DNA of 36,375 bases from Candidatus Falkowiibacteriota bacterium (GCA_012800315.1 JAAZJO010000012.1:1-36375), one strand, 5' to 3'. Shown: positions 8,710-15,862, numbered from the stretch's first letter. The notes: generated from the letters alone by a model not told the origin. Made by a program: numbers and translations.

Positions 8710-9261
8710 ATGCCTAACAATAAAAAAACCATTTTATTTGACATTGACACTATTTTGCGTAAAATGGCCATAGAAGAAAAACAAAAAGTAGCTGAATTAG
8801 GCTGTGGAAATTTTGGTTTTTTTGTCTGGCCATTAGCTAAATTAGCTGGACGACGCGGTCAAGTTTATGCTGTTGATATTTTAAAGCCCGTTATTGAGGA
8901 AATAAAACTTCAAGCTTTAAAAGAAAATCTTCCTCAAGTAAAAACAATTTGGAGTAATTTAGAAATATTTAAAGCAACTTCTATTGAAACCTGTAGTCTA
9001 GACGCTGCTTTATTAGTAAATGTCTTACATCAATCTGATAAAAAACTAGAAATACTGAGAGAAGCGATTAGGATGCTAAAAAGAGGCGGAAAATTATTAA
9101 TTGTTGAGTGGACAAATACTGATTCACCTTTTGGTCCAGCCTTAGAAAAAAGAGTAAAACTTGATGCCCTAAAGGCAGCCGCCCCTAAAATAGGCCTGGA
9201 AATAAAAGAAGAATTTATCGCCGGACCTTATCACTATGGCTTAATTTTAATTAAACTATAA
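8710..9261 (+). CDS. Class I SAM-dependent methyltransferase
   Basis: This 183-residue protein has SAM-binding motif I VAELGCGNFGFF (about 22-33), acidic motif II VYAVDIL, motif IV-like SLDAALLVNVLHQ, and LKRGGKLLIVEW. This is the Rossmann methyltransferase order of the UbiE/Methyltransf_31 type. It is a complete, single-domain protein. The substrate cannot be read from the sequence. It sits 4 nt from each neighbour in the plus-strand run. Confidence 0.85.
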   Translation: MPNNKKTILFDIDTILRKMAIEEKQKVAELGCGNFGFFVWPLAKLAGRRGQVYAVDILKPVIEEIKLQALKENLPQVKTIWSNLEIFKATSIETCSLDAALLVNVLHQSDKKLEILREAIRMLKRGGKLLIVEWTNTDSPFGPALEKRVKLDALKAAAPKIGLEIKEEFIAGPYHYGLILIKL

Positions 9262-9265
9262 AAAT

Positions 9266-9649
9266 ATGAAAAATCTTTTAACTTGGAACTTTTGGTTTAA
9301 TTTGCGACCAGAACCATTAATCCCTACCACCCAAAAAATATTTATCATTACTTTAATTGCCTTTGCTTTCATTGCCTTTTTAATTGCTCTCTTCAAAAAA
9401 AGAGCTAGCATCTACCGCGGCTTCTACAAAAGCCTATATAGCTTCTTCTTTATTAATACTGTTATTGGCTTAACGCTCTTCTTTTTTAATTATGAAATGA
9501 TTCCTTTCTTTTCTGCTCGTTTCTGGCTAGCTCTTTGGTTTCTAACCATGTTAGTTTGGTTATTTTTTATTCTCAAAAAACTAAAAAAAATTCCTTTAAC
9601 GAAAGAGGAGAATAAAAAAGAAGAGGAAATTAAAAAATATCTACCATAA
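9266..9649 (+). CDS. Small membrane protein of unknown function
   Basis: I do not recognise this 127-residue protein. It has three likely membrane helices (about 24-43, 53-72 and 82-104), a basic loop KKRASIYRGFYKS after the first, and a highly charged C-terminal tail rich in Lys and Glu. It follows the methyltransferase by 4 nt and is closed by a strong terminator, so it is the last gene of the run that starts near 6228. Confidence 0.7.
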   Translation: MKNLLTWNFWFNLRPEPLIPTTQKIFIITLIAFAFIAFLIALFKKRASIYRGFYKSLYSFFFINTVIGLTLFFFNYEMIPFFSARFWLALWFLTMLVWLFFILKKLKKIPLTKEENKKEEEIKKYLP

Positions 9650-9660
9650 AATTAAACATA

Positions 9661-9700
9661 AATTTAAAAAGCCCCTCACCACAGGGGCTTTTTAAATTAT
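9661..9700 (+). terminator. Strong intrinsic terminator
   Basis: A perfect 15-pair stem (9661-9675 with 9684-9698) has a GCCCC/GGGGC core and an eight-base loop. A-run and T-run flank the core, so it can act in both directions. It ends the 6228-9649 gene run. Confidence 0.93.
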
Positions 9701-9722
9701 TTCATCTTTATTTTTTCTTTAT

Positions 9723-10082
9723 ATGACTGATAATAAAAATCTAGGCAACTGGGGAGAAAAAATAGCTAAGTCATATTTAATAAATAGTGGCTATTCTTTT
9801 ATAAGTGAAAATTATCAAGTTGGACGGCAAGAAATTGATTTAATTTTTTATCAAAAAAAGACTTTAGTCTTTATTGAAGTAAAAACTAGAATTGAAAATA
9901 AAGACAGTTTATTAGAAAATTCTTTATCCGCCAAGCAAACAAAAAGTTTAGAAAAAGCAATTATTGAATATTGTTTAGCCAAGCATCTTTCTTTAGATAA
10001 AGTTCGCCTAGATTTAATTAATATTTTTATTAACAGAGAAAAGCGCTGTGCACAATTAAGGCACTATAAAAATATTCTTTAA
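9723..10082 (+). CDS. YraN family (UPF0102) nuclease-like protein
   Basis: This 119-residue protein matches UPF0102/YraN: GNWGEKIAKSYLINSGY, ENYQVGRQEIDLIF and LVFIEVKTR. The E, D and ExK residues are the catalytic pattern of the restriction-endonuclease-like fold. Family members are predicted to act on structured or recombining DNA, but no firm role is established. It is a short stand-alone gene between a terminator and the promoter of the pilin array. Confidence 0.9.
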   Translation: MTDNKNLGNWGEKIAKSYLINSGYSFISENYQVGRQEIDLIFYQKKTLVFIEVKTRIENKDSLLENSLSAKQTKSLEKAIIEYCLAKHLSLDKVRLDLINIFINREKRCAQLRHYKNIL

Positions 10083-10156
10083 TATTTTCCTAATATTCAT
10101 AAAAAATTTTAAATAAGTGAAATTAATCATTAGCTCTAAATTAGCTGCTTTTTTAT

Positions 10157-10185
10157 TTGTCTTGTTTTAAATAATATGCTAAAAT
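10157..10185 (+). promoter_or_regulatory. Extended -10 promoter of the pilin array
   Basis: TTGTCT (10157-10162) and TAAAAT (10180-10185) are 17 bp apart, with a TG extended -10 at 10177-10178. The predicted start near 10192 gives a 39-nt leader that holds the strong ribosome-binding site. Confidence 0.65.
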
Positions 10186-10216
10186 TAGAGATGTAAAATA
10201 AAAATTTATAATAATG

Positions 10217-10227
10217 AAGGGGGGTGA
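10217..10227 (+). promoter_or_regulatory. Strong Shine-Dalgarno site of first pilin gene
   Basis: AAGGGGGGTGA is complementary, with one extra G, to the 16S 3' end TCACCTCCTT seen at 31657-31667. It lies 3 nt before the ATG at 10231. Most other genes here have no such site, so this gene is likely to be translated unusually well. Confidence 0.8.
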
Positions 10228-10230
10228 AAT

Positions 10231-10635
10231 ATGAAAAAATTTACAAAACACCTAATTTCTTTCGCTATCTTAGCTTTACTCTTTGCGCCTGTATTAACCT
10301 TTGCGCAAAGCAATAGTGCTGATTTTGGTTTAGAGCCAGTTTCTGTCGGCATAGACGGCGTTCTTTCTGATTCCGATCCAAGAGCTATTGTTGGTAGAAT
10401 TATTAACATTGCTCTAGGTATTTTAGGAATAATTGCAGTGGGAATCATTTTATTGGGTGGCTTTAAGTGGATGACCGCTGGTGGAAATGAAGATAAAACT
10501 TCTGAGGCGAAACAATTACTTGGCGCCGGTGTAATCGGTTTAGTAATTATCTTATCATCTTGGGCACTGGCAACCTTCATTATCAACCAAATCTACGGAG
10601 CAACAACCTCAGTTGACTATAAGCAAAATTTTTAA
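10231..10635 (+). CDS. VirB2/TrbC-like pilin, copy 1
   Basis: This 134-residue protein has a cleavable signal sequence (VLTFAQ near 25-30), a mature N-terminal stretch, and two membrane helices (about 51-73 and 89-113) around the loop MTAGGNEDKTSEAKQLL. That is the T4SS pilin layout found in many CPR genomes. It is the only array member with a strong ribosome-binding site, and the only one separated from the rest by a 105-nt structured gap. It may therefore be the most abundant subunit. No VirB4, VirB6 or coupling ATPase is in the window, so use in a pilus, a pore or a surface layer is open. Confidence 0.82.
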   Translation: MKKFTKHLISFAILALLFAPVLTFAQSNSADFGLEPVSVGIDGVLSDSDPRAIVGRIINIALGILGIIAVGIILLGGFKWMTAGGNEDKTSEAKQLLGAGVIGLVIILSSWALATFIINQIYGATTSVDYKQNF

Positions 10636-10725
10636 ACCTCTTTTAGGTTTAAATATATAGGTGATTCTCATAGTTATATGGGAATCGCTGCTCTAATCAT
10701 AAACCTGTTTTATGCTTAGAGCAGC
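10631..10725 (+). other. Three consecutive hairpins between pilin copies 1 and 2
   Basis: Three perfect or near-perfect stems fill the gap. 10631-10639 pairs with 10645-10653 (nine pairs). 10663-10672 pairs with 10677-10686 (ten pairs, one G-U). 10687-10696 pairs with 10716-10725 (ten pairs), with a further six-pair stem inside its loop (10698-10703 with 10709-10714). None is followed by a T-run, so they do not look like simple terminators. They may stabilise the first cistron, set the ratio of copy 1 to copies 2-6, or be a binding site. Confidence 0.75.
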
Positions 10726-10740
10726 TAATTATCCTATTTT

Positions 10741-11130
10741 ATGTCTAAAAAAATTATTGCTTCTTCATTTTTTTTACTCCTCTTCTCTTTTTCAGCGGCT
10801 GTTATTCCTTGTGCAGCTTTAACTAATGATCCTCTTGAGGGCCTAAATGAAACTGCTGAAATAACAGTTCTAGACCGAAGCGCCGGTAGCCAAGAAGATT
10901 TTGTCCAAACTCTTATTGGCAGACTAATCGGCACGATTCTTTCTTTTGTCGGAGTTATTTTTCTAATTCTAACTATTTACGCTGGTATAACCTGGATGCT
11001 TGCTCGTGGCAATGACCAAGAAGTCACTAAAGCTAAAAATCTGCTAACCGATTCTATTATTGGCTTAATTATTGTTTTTGCCGCCTACGCCATCACTGTC
11101 TTTATTGGCAATTTTGTCAGTAGTATTTAA
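10741..11130 (+). CDS. VirB2/TrbC-like pilin, copy 2
   Basis: This 129-residue protein has a signal sequence (about 1-26, ending near CAALT) and two membrane helices (about 65-87 and 103-126) around MLARGNDQEVTKAKNLL. It is the most divergent of copies 2-6 in the loop (ARGND for AGGNE). No Shine-Dalgarno is seen, and the gene starts 15 nt after the third intergenic hairpin. The next gene starts 13 nt past its stop. Same inferred role as the other copies. Confidence 0.8.
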   Translation: MSKKIIASSFFLLLFSFSAAVIPCAALTNDPLEGLNETAEITVLDRSAGSQEDFVQTLIGRLIGTILSFVGVIFLILTIYAGITWMLARGNDQEVTKAKNLLTDSIIGLIIVFAAYAITVFIGNFVSSI

Positions 11131-11143
11131 TTTTTTAAATCGG

Positions 11144-11530
11144 ATGAAAAAATTTAAAAAAATTTTTATTGCCTTTATTCTTTTTTTAAGTTTTGTTTTT
11201 ATAAAGCAACCAGTCGTTTTTGCTTATAATTTTGCTACTGAAAGTGGTTTAGATAAAACTGCCACTGAAGCAGGCTATGAAATAGACTCGGAACAAACTC
11301 CGGAAAATTTTATTGGGCAAATTATTCAGGTAGTTCTTAGTTTGATTGGTGTATTATTTCTGATTCTCACTATTTATGCCGGAGCTTTATGGATAACCGC
11401 TCAAGGCAACGAACAAAAAGCTGAAAAAGCCAAGGACATAATTATTGGATCAGTAATTGGTTTAGTGATAGTAATCGCCGCTTACGCCATTACCATTTTT
11501 GCCTATAATTATTTTGGCACGATTGAATAA
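11144..11530 (+). CDS. VirB2/TrbC-like pilin, copy 3
   Basis: I start this 128-residue protein at the ATG at 11144 (MKKFKKIF), where the signal sequence begins; the longer upstream frame overlaps copy 2. The mature part has two membrane helices around ITAQGNEQKAEKAKDII. The loop shares the DNA block encoding GNEQKAEKAK with copy 4, so these two are the closest pair on that side of the array. The stop is 1 nt before copy 4. Confidence 0.82.
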   Translation: MKKFKKIFIAFILFLSFVFIKQPVVFAYNFATESGLDKTATEAGYEIDSEQTPENFIGQIIQVVLSLIGVLFLILTIYAGALWITAQGNEQKAEKAKDIIIGSVIGLVIVIAAYAITIFAYNYFGTIE

Positions 11531-11531
11531 A

Positions 11532-11933
11532 ATGAAAAAAATATCAATAAAAAAAATAATTTCTGCCTTATTCCTTCTAGCTATTTTTGTTTTTATTGGA
11601 TTAGCTGGACAAACTGCCGAAGCACAAAATTTAAAAGATGCTTTTAAGTTATCTGATACCGTGGCTTCAGAAAGTGGCTATAATGAAACCGATTTAAACA
11701 CCGTTATCGGAAATATTATTATGACTGTCTTATCTTTAATCGGAGCGGTGGCGATAATTTTTATAATTTATGCTGGAGCTTTATGGATGACCGCGGGCGG
11801 CAACGAACAAAAAGCTGAAAAAGCAAAAACAATCTTAAAACAATCTATTATTGGGGTAATCGTCATTCTCTGTGCCTACGCCATCACTTATTTTGTAATT
11901 AATATATTTCAATCACAGGTTAGTATTTTATAA
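11532..11933 (+). CDS. VirB2/TrbC-like pilin, copy 4
   Basis: This protein of 133 residues starts at the ATG at 11532, 1 nt after the copy 3 stop, which suggests translational coupling. It has a signal sequence ending near TAEAQ, an N-terminal segment ASESGYNETDLNTV like that of copy 3, and two membrane helices around MTAGGNEQKAEKAKTIL. The C-terminal helix carries a Cys not present in the other copies. Confidence 0.82.
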   Translation: MKKISIKKIISALFLLAIFVFIGLAGQTAEAQNLKDAFKLSDTVASESGYNETDLNTVIGNIIMTVLSLIGAVAIIFIIYAGALWMTAGGNEQKAEKAKTILKQSIIGVIVILCAYAITYFVINIFQSQVSIL

Positions 11934-11937
11934 TTTT

Positions 11938-12324
11938 ATGAAAAAACATCTCACTACAATATTTTCCCTCCTAGCTTTAACCGCTTTATTAATACTTCCT
12001 TATTTTGTTTTTGCTCAAACAGACACCGACAATACTATCAGCGGGCGATTAAACGTTGTTAGCAAAATTGGTGGATATGCCGTTGAAGAAAGCCCAGATC
12101 TTTTAAGCACAATTGGATTAATTATAAATTCCTTATTAACTCTACTAGGAGTAATCTTTATTATTTTTATCATCATTGCTGGTTTCCAGTGGATGACCGC
12201 TGGTGGCAACGAGCAAAAGGTTGAAAAATCAATAGATACTATTAAGCGATCAGTTATCGGTTTAATTATTATTCTTTCTTCTTGGGCAATCTGGCAATTT
12301 ATTTTTACTGCCTTAATTACTTAA
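11938..12324 (+). CDS. VirB2/TrbC-like pilin, copy 5
   Basis: This 128-residue protein has a signal sequence ending at VFAQ, then a two-helix core around FQWMTAGGNEQKVEKSID. It shares a 53-nt identical block (12176-12228) with copy 6 (12568-12620), although the flanks are clearly diverged. The gap from copy 4 is 4 nt. Its C-terminus (SSWAIWQFIF) resembles copy 1 (SSWALATFII). Confidence 0.82.
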   Translation: MKKHLTTIFSLLALTALLILPYFVFAQTDTDNTISGRLNVVSKIGGYAVEESPDLLSTIGLIINSLLTLLGVIFIIFIIIAGFQWMTAGGNEQKVEKSIDTIKRSVIGLIIILSSWAIWQFIFTALIT

Positions 12325-12338
12325 ATAACGAGAAATTT

Positions 12339-12740
12339 ATGAAAAAAATAATTATCTCCTTTTTCCTACTATTCTCCTTATTTTCTTTGGCTCAGCCTAG
12401 TTCAGCCGCTCTAATTGAGGGACAATCTTTAGACAAATTAAAAGGAAATACTTTTGTACTAAAAGAGGCCAGTGGCTTAACCACTATTTCTATTGGTTAT
12501 ATTATCGCTACCATTATTAGAATCGCCTTAAGTTTATTAGCCGCTATCTTTTTAATCTTAATAATCGTTGCTGGTTTCCAGTGGATGACCGCTGGTGGCA
12601 ACGAGCAAAAGGTTGAAAAAGCCTTAGCTAGAATAAAAACGGCAGTTATTGGTTTAATTATTGTCTTAGCCGCTTATGCGATAACTGTTTTCCTTTTTCT
12701 TTATCTACCTTTTTCTGGCAGCGGCCTGGTAACACAATAA
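12339..12740 (+). CDS. VirB2/TrbC-like pilin, copy 6
   Basis: I start this 133-residue protein at the ATG at 12339 (MKKIIISFF). It has a signal sequence ending near SSAA, two membrane helices around FQWMTAGGNEQKVEKAL, and a distinct Gly/Ser-containing tail. It is the last array member, followed by a terminator at 12763. Confidence 0.82.
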   Translation: MKKIIISFFLLFSLFSLAQPSSAALIEGQSLDKLKGNTFVLKEASGLTTISIGYIIATIIRIALSLLAAIFLILIIVAGFQWMTAGGNEQKVEKALARIKTAVIGLIIVLAAYAITVFLFLYLPFSGSGLVTQ

Positions 12741-12762
12741 TCAAGATAAAATTATTAATTTT

Positions 12763-12797
12763 AAAGAGAGTTGCTTAAATAAGCAGCTCTTTTTTTA
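12763..12797 (+). terminator. Terminator ending the pilin array
   Basis: AAAGAGAGTTGCTT and AAGCAGCTCTTTTT pair (one G-U, one internal mismatch) with loop AAAT, followed by a run of T. It lies 22 nt past the copy 6 stop. Confidence 0.85.
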
Positions 12798-12811
12798 TTC
12801 ACCTGGCGGTA

Positions 12812-12840
12812 TTGACAATTTTATTATCATGTGCTAAAGT
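12812..12840 (+). promoter_or_regulatory. Consensus promoter ahead of the 3D-domain gene
   Basis: A perfect TTGACA (12812-12817), a 17-bp spacer and an extended -10 TGCTAAAGT (12832-12840) predict a start near 12847, 75 nt before the start codon at 12922. Confidence 0.75.
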
Positions 12841-12851
12841 TCTAAGTCAAG

Positions 12852-12902
12852 AAAATCCCTGCTTTTATATCGTTAAGATACGCTATGCTAGGGATTTTTT
12901 AT
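12852..12902 (+). promoter_or_regulatory. Terminator-like hairpin inside the 3D-gene leader
   Basis: AAAATCCCT (12852-12860) pairs perfectly with AGGGATTTT (12890-12898), enclosing 29 nt with a small internal stem (TATC/GATA), and is followed by a T-run. It begins only about 5 nt after the predicted transcription start. The output would be either a terminated RNA of about 55 nt or, on readthrough, the mRNA of the 12922 gene. Confidence 0.7.
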
Positions 12903-12921
12903 TTGGCTAATATTAAACAAT

Positions 12922-13569
12922 ATGAAAATACTACAACTGATTAAAGAAGAAATTCTGCCTCTCAGTAGACGACAAAACACTGTTTTATTGGTCATTATTG
13001 CTTGTGTTTTTCAATTCATTCTTTTTTATGCCCCAGCTTTGGCTGAACAGGCAGTAAAAACAGCTAAGGCACAAACAATGGTTGAGGAAATTGAGGAGAT
13101 AATGATTTCTAATGAAACTATAGTTAAAGAAACGTCTATTGACGATGAAGTCGCTAAATTAATAGAAATTGAAAACGCTAAAGTAGAATTAGCGACCACC
13201 ACAGCAGAAACAGAAATAGCCTCAGCAGAAATAGCTTCTACAACCCCTCGGGCTGAAGAAAAAGTAATCAGAGCCAGTACTCATACTATGACCGCTTATA
13301 ATTCTGAAGTGGCTCAAACTGATGATACTCCTTGTATTACCGCCAATGGTTTTAATGTTTGTGAACATGGAATTGAAGACACTATCGCCGCTAATTTCTT
13401 GCCAATGGGAACAAAAGTAAGAATTCCTGATTTATTTGGCGATCGTATTTTTATCGTTAGAGACCGAATGAATGCTCGCTACCCAGATCGGGTTGATATT
13501 TGGATGAAACATAGAACTGATGCTATAAACTTTGGAGTTAAGGTTGCTAAGATTGAAGTTTTAGAATAA
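12922..13569 (+). CDS. Secreted 3D-domain (cell-wall) protein
   Basis: This 215-residue protein has an N-terminal membrane or signal helix (about 21-40), a low-complexity linker rich in Glu, Ala and Thr (about 45-115), and a C-terminal 3D domain with a double-psi beta-barrel fold: MTAYNS, TPCITANGF, FLPMGTKVRIPDLFGDRIFI and VRDRMNARYPDRVDIW. The Asp-rich core is complete. 3D domains occur in lytic transglycosylase-like and resuscitation-promoting wall enzymes. Peptidoglycan cleavage or remodelling is the likely role. It has its own promoter and a leader with a terminator-like hairpin, and no Shine-Dalgarno. Confidence 0.88.
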   Translation: MKILQLIKEEILPLSRRQNTVLLVIIACVFQFILFYAPALAEQAVKTAKAQTMVEEIEEIMISNETIVKETSIDDEVAKLIEIENAKVELATTTAETEIASAEIASTTPRAEEKVIRASTHTMTAYNSEVAQTDDTPCITANGFNVCEHGIEDTIAANFLPMGTKVRIPDLFGDRIFIVRDRMNARYPDRVDIWMKHRTDAINFGVKVAKIEVLE

Positions 13570-13594
13570 TTTTTAATAATTTTTAAATCAAATT

Positions 13595-13636
13595 ATACAA
13601 AAAGCACCTTGATGTCAGTCTTGGTGTTTTTTGTAT
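13595..13636 (+). terminator. Terminator after the 3D-domain gene
   Basis: ATACAAAAAGCACC (13595-13608) and GGTGTTTTTTGTAT (13623-13636) form a 14-pair stem with one G-U and a 14-base loop. T-runs occur in the 3' arm. Confidence 0.88.
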
Positions 13637-13689
13637 TAACTTATTATTCTAACTTGAATTTAAGACGAAATTTAAGTAGGTTTTTAATC

Positions 13690-13718
13690 TTTACTTTATA
13701 AAAATAATCCTTTAAGAT
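13690..13718 (+). promoter_or_regulatory. Possible promoter of tRNA-Leu(TAG) and lgt
   Basis: TTTACT (13690-13695) and TAAGAT (13713-13718), 17 bp apart, lie 18 nt before the tRNA. Both boxes are only four of six matches, but this is the only candidate between the preceding terminator and the tRNA. Confidence 0.4.
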
Positions 13719-13736
13719 AAAGATACACCCCAATAA

Positions 13737-13818
13737 GCGGGCGTGGCGAAACTGGTAGACGCACTAGCCTTAGGAGCTAGCGAGGCAACTCTTGAGAGTT
13801 CAAATCTCTCCGCCCGCA
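13737..13818 (+). tRNA. tRNA-Leu(TAG)
   Basis: The acceptor arms GCGGGCG and CGCCCGC pair fully. The anticodon arm CTAGC-CTTAGGA-GCTAG gives anticodon TAG (Leu, CUA). A long variable arm is present. The 3' end is followed by CAA, so CCA is not encoded. The lgt start codon is only 4 nt beyond the discriminator base. Confidence 0.96.
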
Positions 13819-13822
13819 CAAT

Positions 13823-14659
13823 ATGCTAATTAATTGGCTGCACACTTTCCATCCACAAGCAATATTATTATCTTTTGGCCCCATCCATTTATACTGGTAT
13901 GGTCTTTTTATAATTTTAGGCATTTTAGCTGCCCTTTTTATCAGTCTTAAATTAGCCCCACATTATAAACTAAGCAAAGAAACTGTTTTTGACTTATCTT
14001 TTTGGCTTATTATCTTTGGATTGCTTGGCGCCCGAATTTATGATATTTTTCTAAACTTACCCTACTATTTTCAATATCCTCTGGATGCTCTAAAAATTTG
14101 GCAAGGCGGTCTCGCTATTCATGGGGCGATTATTGCTGGTCTACTAGTTATTTATTTTTTTGCTAAAAAACAAAAAAAGTCTTTTTGGACATTTACCTCT
14201 CTGTTTGCTCCTGGCTTAGCTCTCGGACAAGCTATTGGTCGTTTTGGAAATTACTTTAACCAAGAACTTTTTGGTTTACCAACTAATAAGCCCTGGGGAA
14301 TACCAATAGACTTAATTAATCGCCCAGTTGATTATATAACAAATCAATTTTTTCATCCGACCTTTTTATATGAAAGTTTAGGTTGCTTCTTAATTTTCAT
14401 CGTCTTAATGCTGTTTAACTACCACTTAATTAAAAAAAATAAATTAACTAAGCAATATTACCAGATTTTGTTGGTCGGCTTTTATATGATATCATATTCA
14501 GTGTTGAGATTTTGCCTAGAGTTTATAAAAATTGACGAGACACCAATTTTTTTAACCCTTCGTTGGCCGCAAGTAATTAGTTTACTTATTATCTTGATCT
14601 CTTTTATACTTTTAATCCTCAATCATCATGAAAAGAAAAAACAATCATGTTCAAAATAA
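13823..14659 (+). CDS. lgt: Prolipoprotein diacylglyceryl transferase
   Basis: This 278-residue polytopic membrane protein has seven or so hydrophobic helices, the Lgt signature GGLAIHGAIIAG (about 93-104), the RFGNYFNQELFG block (about 147-158), and HPTFLYES near the C-terminus. Lgt transfers diacylglycerol from phosphatidylglycerol to the lipobox cysteine of prolipoproteins. The 6228 product is a likely client. The ATG lies 4 nt after tRNA-Leu, so tRNA processing would leave an mRNA with almost no leader. The MFS gene overlaps its last 32 nt. Confidence 0.96.
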   Translation: MLINWLHTFHPQAILLSFGPIHLYWYGLFIILGILAALFISLKLAPHYKLSKETVFDLSFWLIIFGLLGARIYDIFLNLPYYFQYPLDALKIWQGGLAIHGAIIAGLLVIYFFAKKQKKSFWTFTSLFAPGLALGQAIGRFGNYFNQELFGLPTNKPWGIPIDLINRPVDYITNQFFHPTFLYESLGCFLIFIVLMLFNYHLIKKNKLTKQYYQILLVGFYMISYSVLRFCLEFIKIDETPIFLTLRWPQVISLLIILISFILLILNHHEKKKQSCSK

Positions 14660-15806
14660 AGCTAATTTAAGGTTTTTATATATTGCCGGCTTTCTTTTAT
14701 CTATTTCAACTGCCCTGCCAGCTTTTATCCAATCTAATTTTTTAAATCAGTTTATTAAACTAGAAAGCGTTAGTTTAGTTTTTATTTTTGCCCATGCGCT
14801 CAATTTTATTTTTATTCTTAACTTCCCAAAATTAATTAAAAGGTTTACTAACTTCTTTCTTTCAAAAACTATTTTAATTATTTATGCCCTGGCTTTACTA
14901 AATCTCTCGCTTGCTAATTCGCCAGCCCACGCCCTGATTTCTTTTATTTTTTTAATTATCTCTAATAACCTTCTTTTTATTACTTTAGATGTTTTAATTG
15001 AATCCTTTTCTCACAACGAAACCACTGGCAGAACAAGAGCTACTTATTTTACCTTTAATAATCTTGGCTGGATAATTGCCCCCTTCCTCTCTAGCCGCTT
15101 AATAGACGCTTATGGTTATTCTCTCTCTTTTTTAGTGGCCGCCATTTTAGTTATTCCTGTCTTTTTAATTTTTATTAAACAAGGCAAACATTTAAAGGAT
15201 AAAGTTGCTTACAAAGAAGGCAGATTATTTTCAGCTATTAAAAATCTCTTTAAAAATAAAAATTTACGTAGCATTTTTTTTATTGCCACTCTTTTGCAGA
15301 TCTTTTATAGCACGGCAGTCGTCTATATTCCTATTTATTTGCACCAAAATCTAGGCATGGACTGGGAAGTACTTGGCGTCATCTTTTCTATTATGCTTAT
15401 CCCTTTTGTTCTAATTGAAATACCAGCCGGTATAATTGCTGATAAGCATTTAGGTGAAAAAGAATTTCTTTATACTGGCTTAGCCATTCTAACCCTTTCT
15501 CTCTTCCTGTTCTATTATATTAAAAGCGATCTTTTCTTGGTTTGGGCCGGTGTCCTTTTCTTTAGCCGGATTGGCGCGGCTTTAATTGAAGCTATGAGAG
15601 AATCCTACTTCTTTAAAATTGTTGATGTAGAAGATGTTGATTATATTAATATTTTCCGAACAGCCACCCCACTTGGCTATATAATTGGCTCTGTCTTAGC
15701 AATTCTTATTTTACTTTTCTTACCACTACAATATCTCTTTTTACTTATCTCTATACTCATGTTAACCGGCTTTATTTTCACCACCACTCTTCAAGATACC
15801 AAATAA
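14628..15806 (+). CDS. MFS transporter
   Basis: This 392-residue protein has about 12 hydrophobic helices in two halves separated by a basic central loop (KQGKHLKDKVAYKEGRLF, about 185-202), and motif A-like EIPAGIIADKHLGEKE at the start of the second half. The first half has GRTRATYFTFNNLGWIIAPFLSS. This is major facilitator architecture. The substrate cannot be assigned. It overlaps the 3' end of lgt by 32 nt, so it is probably translationally coupled to it. Confidence 0.87.
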   Translation: MKRKNNHVQNKANLRFLYIAGFLLSISTALPAFIQSNFLNQFIKLESVSLVFIFAHALNFIFILNFPKLIKRFTNFFLSKTILIIYALALLNLSLANSPAHALISFIFLIISNNLLFITLDVLIESFSHNETTGRTRATYFTFNNLGWIIAPFLSSRLIDAYGYSLSFLVAAILVIPVFLIFIKQGKHLKDKVAYKEGRLFSAIKNLFKNKNLRSIFFIATLLQIFYSTAVVYIPIYLHQNLGMDWEVLGVIFSIMLIPFVLIEIPAGIIADKHLGEKEFLYTGLAILTLSLFLFYYIKSDLFLVWAGVLFFSRIGAALIEAMRESYFFKIVDVEDVDYINIFRTATPLGYIIGSVLAILILLFLPLQYLFLLISILMLTGFIFTTTLQDTK

Positions 15807-15823
15807 TTAAGCCTACTCCTTTA

Positions 15824-15850
15824 TTGACTTTAAAGTCGTTTTTTTATAAT
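15824..15850 (+). promoter_or_regulatory. Promoter of tRNA-Gly
   Basis: TTGACT (15824-15829) and a perfect TATAAT (15845-15850) are 15 bp apart. The predicted start near 15857 is 6 nt before the tRNA. Confidence 0.55.
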
Positions 15851-15862
15851 ATATCTAGGCAA

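Noticed and set aside
12176..12620. CRISPR or other short repeat array
   Set aside because: The only two copies lie in coding sequence at the same place in two paralogous pilin genes.
15824..15842. GACTTTAAAGTC plus T-run as terminator of the MFS gene
   Set aside because: The stem is at most four pairs around a four-base loop, too weak, and it overlaps the tRNA-Gly promoter.
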